From positions 1 to 26,002 of the forward strand of contig JABFVP010000301.1 in assembly GCA_013362725.1 (NCBI GenBank): DNA of 26,002 bases, in the 5' to 3' direction. The notes below the pieces were generated by a model. That model saw nothing but the letters and a program-made list of their open reading frames with translations, was not told where the DNA came from and made no database searches. Position numbers and translations under genes: made by a program. Shown here in pieces: positions 22,077-26,002 of this stretch (positions are counted from its first letter, which is position 1; each line of letters starts with the position of its first letter). This stretch comes from Cupriavidus sp. Its GTDB lineage: Bacteria; Pseudomonadota; Gammaproteobacteria; Burkholderiales; Burkholderiaceae.

Positions 22077-22202
22077 ATGGATCGAGACGGCTGGTTCTGG
22101 CGGCGCTGGCGCTGCCATCCCGTGCGCCTGGCACTGGGCCTGTTCATCGTCGCGGCGGGGGCCGCCTCCATGCTGGCGCGGCTGCTGCCGCCCCCGGTGT
22201 AG
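22077..22202 (+). CDS. Possible small single-span membrane protein (41 residues)
   Basis: ATG 22077 follows GGGAGA at six bases. The predicted protein has a basic, tryptophan-rich N-terminus (MDRDGWFWRRWRCHPVR), then one hydrophobic helix (LALGLFIVAAGAASMLARLL) and ends PPPV. It stops 19 bases before the manganese transporter start, so the two may be translationally coupled. The 240 bases between the PAS gene and this ORF show only an inverted repeat (21884-21891 with 21907-21914). I recognise no family, and the call rests on the ribosome binding site, composition and spacing. Confidence 0.45.
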   Translation: MDRDGWFWRRWRCHPVRLALGLFIVAAGAASMLARLLPPPV

Positions 22203-22221
22203 CGGCGCGGGCCGTGCGCTG

Positions 22222-23502
22222 ATGCCTCCCGAACTGGCCGCCGCGCCGCCGGCCTACGCCTGGCGCGACTTCGCGCGTTTTGCCGGACCCGGCTACCTGG
22301 TCGCGGTCGGCTATATGGACCCCGGCAACTGGGCCACCGATCTTGCCGGTGGCTCGGCCTACGGCTATCGCCTGCTGTGGGTGGTGGCGATGGCCAGCGC
22401 CATGGCCATGCTGCTGCAGGTCATGGCCAGCCGCCTCGGCCTGGTCAGCGGGCTGGACCTGGCGCAGGCGTGCCGCCGGCACGCGTCGCCGCTGTCGGCA
22501 TGGTCGCAATGGGTGCTGTGCGAGGTGGCGATCTGCGCCGCCGACCTGGCCGAAGTGATCGGCACCGCGATTGCGCTGAACCTGCTGTTCGGGCTGCCGC
22601 TGCCGTGGGGCGTGGCGCTGACGGTGCTCGACGTGCTGCTGGTGCTGGTGTTGCAGCAGCGCGGCTATCGGCGACTGGAAGTCTTCGTCATCAGCATGGT
22701 GGCGCTGGTGCTGGGCTGCTTCCTGCTGATGCTGGCGCTGGCGCAGCCCGCGTGGCCGGACCTGGCCGCGGGCCTGGTGCCGCGCATGGCGGTGCTGGGC
22801 GACACCGGCGCGCTGTATATCGCCACCGGCATCATTGGCGCCACGGTGATGCCGCACAACCTGTACCTGCACTCCGCCGTGGTCAAGACGCGGCTGCCGC
22901 ACGCGGACCGGCAGGGCACCGAACGCGCGCTGCGCTATATCGCCTTCGATACGGTCACGGCGCTCGCGGTTGCCTTTGTCATCAACAGTGCGATCCTGGT
23001 TACCGCCGCCGGGGTGTTCCATGCGGCCGGCCGCACCGATGTGGCGGAGATCCAGGACGCCTATCGCCTGCTCAGTCCGCTCACCGGTGCCACCTGGGCC
23101 AGCGTGGTGTTTGGCGTCGCGCTGCTGGCGTCCGGGCAGTGCTCGGCCGTGACCGCCACGCTGGCGGGGCAGGTGGTGATGGAAGGCTTTATCCGCACCC
23201 GGCTGCCGCCGTGGGCGCGCCGCCTGCTGACACGCTGCGTGGCGATCGTGCCGGCGCTGGTGGTCGCCATCCTGTTTGCCGAGCGCGGCATGGCGCAGTT
23301 GCTGCTGGTCAGCCAGGTGATCCTGAGTCTGCAGCTGCCGTTCGCGGCGATCCCGTTGCTGCGCTTTACCAGCGACCGCAGGCTGATGGGCCGCTACGCC
23401 AATTCGCGCACGATGTTCGTGCTGGCCACGCTGGCCGTCGGCATCATCGTCGCCATGAACGTGGCGATGGTGGCGATGACGCTGACGGCGTGGCGGCCGT
23501 AG
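22222..23502 (+). CDS. mntH: NRAMP-family Mn(II)/H+ symporter
   Basis: From ATG 22222 the protein has 426 residues and about eleven membrane helices. The metal-binding motifs of TM1, DPGNW (33-37, within GYMDPGNWATDLAGG), and TM6, MPHNLYLHSAVVKTR (210-224), are intact. They include the methionine that gives selectivity for Mn, Fe and similar ions. It imports divalent metal with protons across the inner membrane. The frame is open much further upstream (to 21973), but that part is not family-like and would overlap the 41-residue ORF. The nearby convergent Mn-catalase supports manganese as substrate. No MntR- or Fur-type box was recognised in front of it. Confidence 0.92.
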   Translation: MPPELAAAPPAYAWRDFARFAGPGYLVAVGYMDPGNWATDLAGGSAYGYRLLWVVAMASAMAMLLQVMASRLGLVSGLDLAQACRRHASPLSAWSQWVLCEVAICAADLAEVIGTAIALNLLFGLPLPWGVALTVLDVLLVLVLQQRGYRRLEVFVISMVALVLGCFLLMLALAQPAWPDLAAGLVPRMAVLGDTGALYIATGIIGATVMPHNLYLHSAVVKTRLPHADRQGTERALRYIAFDTVTALAVAFVINSAILVTAAGVFHAAGRTDVAEIQDAYRLLSPLTGATWASVVFGVALLASGQCSAVTATLAGQVVMEGFIRTRLPPWARRLLTRCVAIVPALVVAILFAERGMAQLLLVSQVILSLQLPFAAIPLLRFTSDRRLMGRYANSRTMFVLATLAVGIIVAMNVAMVAMTLTAWRP

Positions 23503-23557
23503 TGCCGACGTAGTGCCGACGTAGTTCGGCCATAGCGTGCCGGACCCGCCGCGCATG

Positions 23558-24457
23558 TCAGGGCTGCGGGTTCTGCTGCAGGTCGTCGGCTTCGGCCTCG
23601 CCCGATCCCAGTTCGGCGCCGGTCACAGGATCGCTCTGCGGGTCGGACGCGCCGCGCGTTGCGAACGCCTCGAGCGTGTCCTGCTGCTCGGCGGGCAGGT
23701 CGACCTGGGCGGTGCCATCGCCGCCATCCACCGCGGGCGTCGGGCTTTCGACGAAGACGAAGTTGCGGTCCGCGTTCCATGGCCCGCGCATCGCCTCGCC
23801 CTGCGACATCTTGAAGTAGACGTTGGCGAACTGCGGATCGCCCGGCATCTTGCCCGGCGGGAAGTTGGGCGTGATCGAATACAGCGCCTTCTCGAACGAC
23901 TTCTGGTGCGAGATCTCGCGCGTCATCAGGAAGCCCAGCGCCTCCTGCACGCTGGGATCGTCGGTCACGTTCATCAGCCGCTCGTAGATGATCTTGGCGC
24001 GCGCCTCGGCGGCGATGTTGGAGCGCAGGTCGGCGGTGGGCTCGCCGATGGTGTCGACATAGGCGGCCGTCCACGGCACGCCCGCCGAATTGACCAGCGC
24101 CGGCCCGCCGCCGAACAGCACCTGCGTCACGTGGCTGTCGTTGCCCGCGCCTTGCAGCGAGCGGTAGAGCTCGGCTTCCTGGTCCAGGCCTTCGGCCAGC
24201 TCGCCCTTGGCGCCGCGGTTTAACATGGCGATGATCGAGCCGATCACCTCCAGGTGGCTCAGTTCCTCCGTGGCGATATCGAGCAGCATGTCCTTGCGGC
24301 CGGGATCTTCCTCGGCCAGGGCCTGCGTGAAGTAGCGGCAGGCCGCGGCCAGCTCGCCCTGCGGGCCGCCGAACTGCTCCAGCAGCAGGTTGGCCAGGCC
24401 GGGGTCGGGACGCGAGACGCGTACGGTGTACTGCAGTCGCTTGTTGTGCATGAACAT
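23558..24457 (-). CDS. Manganese catalase (non-heme, ferritin-like)
   Basis: The protein has 299 residues, starting at ATG 24457 with GGAGA seven bases upstream. It is a four-helix-bundle Mn-catalase that splits hydrogen peroxide with a dimanganese centre. The expected ligands are visible: Glu35 (GELAAACRYF), Glu65 and His68 (TEELSHLE), Glu151 (AAEARAKIIYERL) and His184 (TREISHQKSF). These match the Glu35-Glu66-His69-Glu148-His181 set of the Lactobacillus enzyme, as I recall it. The C-terminal tail (about 240-299) is acidic, rich in Gln, Asp and Glu, and likely disordered. It is convergent with mntH, whose product could provide the metal. Confidence 0.92.
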   Translation of the reverse strand: MFMHNKRLQYTVRVSRPDPGLANLLLEQFGGPQGELAAACRYFTQALAEEDPGRKDMLLDIATEELSHLEVIGSIIAMLNRGAKGELAEGLDQEAELYRSLQGAGNDSHVTQVLFGGGPALVNSAGVPWTAAYVDTIGEPTADLRSNIAAEARAKIIYERLMNVTDDPSVQEALGFLMTREISHQKSFEKALYSITPNFPPGKMPGDPQFANVYFKMSQGEAMRGPWNADRNFVFVESPTPAVDGGDGTAQVDLPAEQQDTLEAFATRGASDPQSDPVTGAELGSGEAEADDLQQNPQP

Positions 24458-24746
24458 GGTGGATTCTCCGGTAGAGGTGAGCGGCAGGCGTGTCGCAGCG
24501 GTCGAGTCAGGCGGTGCGGAGCCGACGGACCGACCGGGCGCTCGCGGCCGCAACGATCATGCCCGGCTGCCACCATCCGGCCGGGCGCGGTGGCGTGGAG
24601 CTTGCACGGCTGATACAGCGCGTTGCCGGGCGCAGCGCAAGGATCCGCGCGGGTGCGACGGGAACGGTAAAAAGCGGGAGAGCCGTGTGAAATTTACTGG
24701 CGCTGCGTGCAGCAGCACGGACCAAGACCGTGGGCGGGGGCCGGAA

Positions 24747-25232
24747 TCAGGCGCGCTTTCCGGCGTGCTGCAGCAGCATCGCACCCAGCGGCAAAGCCAG
24801 CCCGAAGGCGACGTAGACCAGCGCCAGCATGCCAGGCGACAGCCGGCGCTCGAAGCCGGGCGTAAGGCGCTGGGGCGTGCACTTCAGGTCGACGAAACAC
24901 GCGATGCCGGCAATCGCCAGGCCGCCGAGCACGCGCGCCGGCGCGGTGGGGCGGGCGCTGGAGCAGGCAGTGCGATGGGCGTCGCCCACTGCCATCGCGC
25001 CTTCGTAGAACGCTGCCCAGAACACCGACATCGCGTGATGAATGACGTAGCCCAGCACGGTATGCCGCACCGATGGCCGGCTGGCGTGCATGGCCCGTTC
25101 GCCCCAGATCCAATGGCTGACGGCATTGACGGGCGCGAACGCGCTGCCGCAGTCGACGCTGCCGCCGCAAGCCAGCATGCCGGTGGACAACAGGCTGGCG
25201 CAAGTGCCCGAGAGCGCGGCCCGGCGCAGCAC
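24747..25232 (-). CDS. Small integral membrane protein, function unknown
   Basis: The minus-strand frame is open from 25355. The believable protein begins around GTG 25232, where LRRAALSGTCASLLSTGMLA starts the first hydrophobic segment. Three more hydrophobic segments follow: TVLGYVIHHAMSVFWAAF, VLGGLAIAGIACFVD, and MLALVYVAFGLALPLGAMLL. That gives about 161 residues with four spans, plus the hydrophilic loop LKCTPQRLTPGFERRLSP. Upstream ATGs at 25322 and 25289 would overlap the divergent SDR gene and give an unconvincing N-terminus. No ribosome binding site is clear for any start. I do not recognise the family. The 289 bases from here to the Mn-catalase start show no gene. Confidence 0.65.
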   Translation of the reverse strand: MLRRAALSGTCASLLSTGMLACGGSVDCGSAFAPVNAVSHWIWGERAMHASRPSVRHTVLGYVIHHAMSVFWAAFYEGAMAVGDAHRTACSSARPTAPARVLGGLAIAGIACFVDLKCTPQRLTPGFERRLSPGMLALVYVAFGLALPLGAMLLQHAGKRA

Positions 25233-25250
25233 CGTGGCCGCATCCGCCGC

Positions 25251-26002
25251 GTGCTGGTGCTCGGCGCCAGCGGCTTTATCGGCCGGCATGCCTGTGCCGC
25301 AATGCTGGCTGGAGGGTTCCATGTGATAGCGGGGGTGCGGCACGTGCCCGCGCACGGTTCACCCGAAGCGCCGCATGGCGGCCATGCCTGCACGGCAAGC
25401 GAATTTCGTGCCGTCGATTTCGCGCGCATGACTGCGTCGGCGGACTGGGCGCCGTTGCTGGCCGATGTCGATGCGGTAGTCAACCTGGTCGGCATCTTTC
25501 GCGAGAGCGCCACGCAGCGTTTCGACGTGCTGCACCGCGCCGCGCCGCAGGCGCTGTTCGATGCCTGCCTGCGCCAGGGCGTGCTGCTGGTGGTGCAGAT
25601 GTCGGCGCTGGGTGCCGACGAACACGCGCTGACCGAGTTCCATCGCAGCAAGCGCACGGCCGACCAGCACTTGCTCGGGCTCGGCATCGACGCCGTGGTT
25701 TTGCAGCCATCGCTGGTATTCGGTGTCGACGGCACCAGTGCGCAGCTGTTTTGCGCGCTGGCGACGCTGCCCGGCCTGGCGCTGCCGGGCGGCGGCAGGC
25801 AGCCGGTGCAGCCGGTCCATGTCGACGACGTGGCGCAGGCCATCGTGGCGTTGCTCGCCGAGTGGGGCGGCACAGCGCCCTGGCGCTCCGGCCGGCTCGC
25901 GCTGGTGGGCCCGGCGCCGATGCCGCTGGCCGGCTACCTGGCGGCGTTGCGCCATGGCCTGGGTTTGCCCGGCAAGGCCTGGCTGGTGCCGCTGCCGCGC
26001 GC
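25251..26002 (+). CDS. NAD(P)-binding atypical SDR (NDUFA9-like), cut by window edge
   Basis: The frame gives VLVLGASGFIGRHACAAML at the start, with the glycine-rich nucleotide motif GASGFIG. NLVGIF, FHRSKRTADQHL, LQPSLVFG and QPVHVDDVAQAIVALL follow, the order seen in atypical extended SDRs resembling the complex I NDUFA9 subunit, which often carry a C-terminal DoxX-like membrane part. The usual active-site tyrosine of YxxxK is Phe here (FHRSK). I chose GTG 25251. No ATG with a ribosome binding site is present, and the frame stays open upstream. The start is only 18 bases from the start proposed for the divergent membrane protein. The gene continues beyond 26002. Confidence 0.8.
   Translation, partial: MLVLGASGFIGRHACAAMLAGGFHVIAGVRHVPAHGSPEAPHGGHACTASEFRAVDFARMTASADWAPLLADVDAVVNLVGIFRESATQRFDVLHRAAPQALFDACLRQGVLLVVQMSALGADEHALTEFHRSKRTADQHLLGLGIDAVVLQPSLVFGVDGTSAQLFCALATLPGLALPGGGRQPVQPVHVDDVAQAIVALLAEWGGTAPWRSGRLALVGPAPMPLAGYLAALRHGLGLPGKAWLVPLPR

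Noticed and set aside
23499..23529. Tandem repeat GTAGTGCCGAC twice, then a partial third copy, overlapping the mntH stop
   Set aside because: Only two full copies of 11 bases. It is likely a local slippage duplication without function.

Overview
The window is high-GC DNA of Burkholderiaceae type, most likely the second replicon of a Cupriavidus species. This rests on protein style and on gene content: an oxalotrophy locus, single-polypeptide PntA/PntB, an OpgD, and FCD-type GntR regulators. There are no rRNA or tRNA genes, CRISPR arrays or complete insertion sequences. The taxonomic call is inference, since no database could be searched.

Layout. Bases 1-847 hold the N-terminal part of an acetyl-CoA hydrolase/CoA-transferase family gene on the minus strand, head-to-head with an acyl-CoA dehydrogenase (1146-2312). 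The gap after it contains a broken chrB-like remnant on the minus strand. Next come a short-chain dehydrogenase with a Tat-like leader, an isolated 61-codon gene with its own promoter and terminator, a YedA-type exporter, an FCD GntR regulator, opgD (periplasmic glucan) and a TerC-family membrane protein.

The core (about 8.5-21.3 kb) is an oxalate-use region. It encodes a PanE-like reductase, an FCD GntR regulator, a first formyl-CoA transferase, an FAA-hydrolase family enzyme, pntA-pntB, an OxlT-like antiporter, oxalyl-CoA decarboxylase and a second formyl-CoA transferase. Six copies of one operator-like motif (core TGATATATCA, usually extended by CATAC on one side) occur only in the intergenic regions of this block. 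They lie before the PanE-like gene, before gntR, twice before the first frc and twice before oxc. The proximal frc and oxc sites are nearly identical and lie in the spacer of matching TTGC-17-TACCGT promoters. The likely scheme is: oxalate enters in exchange for formate, Frc makes oxalyl-CoA, and Oxc yields formyl-CoA, which is recycled by Frc for energy. The PanE-like protein may reduce oxalyl-CoA to glyoxylate for biosynthesis, with PntAB supplying NADPH. The local GntR is the obvious candidate regulator. A 16-residue leader ORF with a strong ribosome binding site precedes oxc.

The right end has a stand-alone PAS protein, a 41-codon single-span membrane ORF followed by an MntH manganese importer, a convergent Mn-catalase, a small four-span membrane protein, and the start of an atypical SDR that runs off the window.
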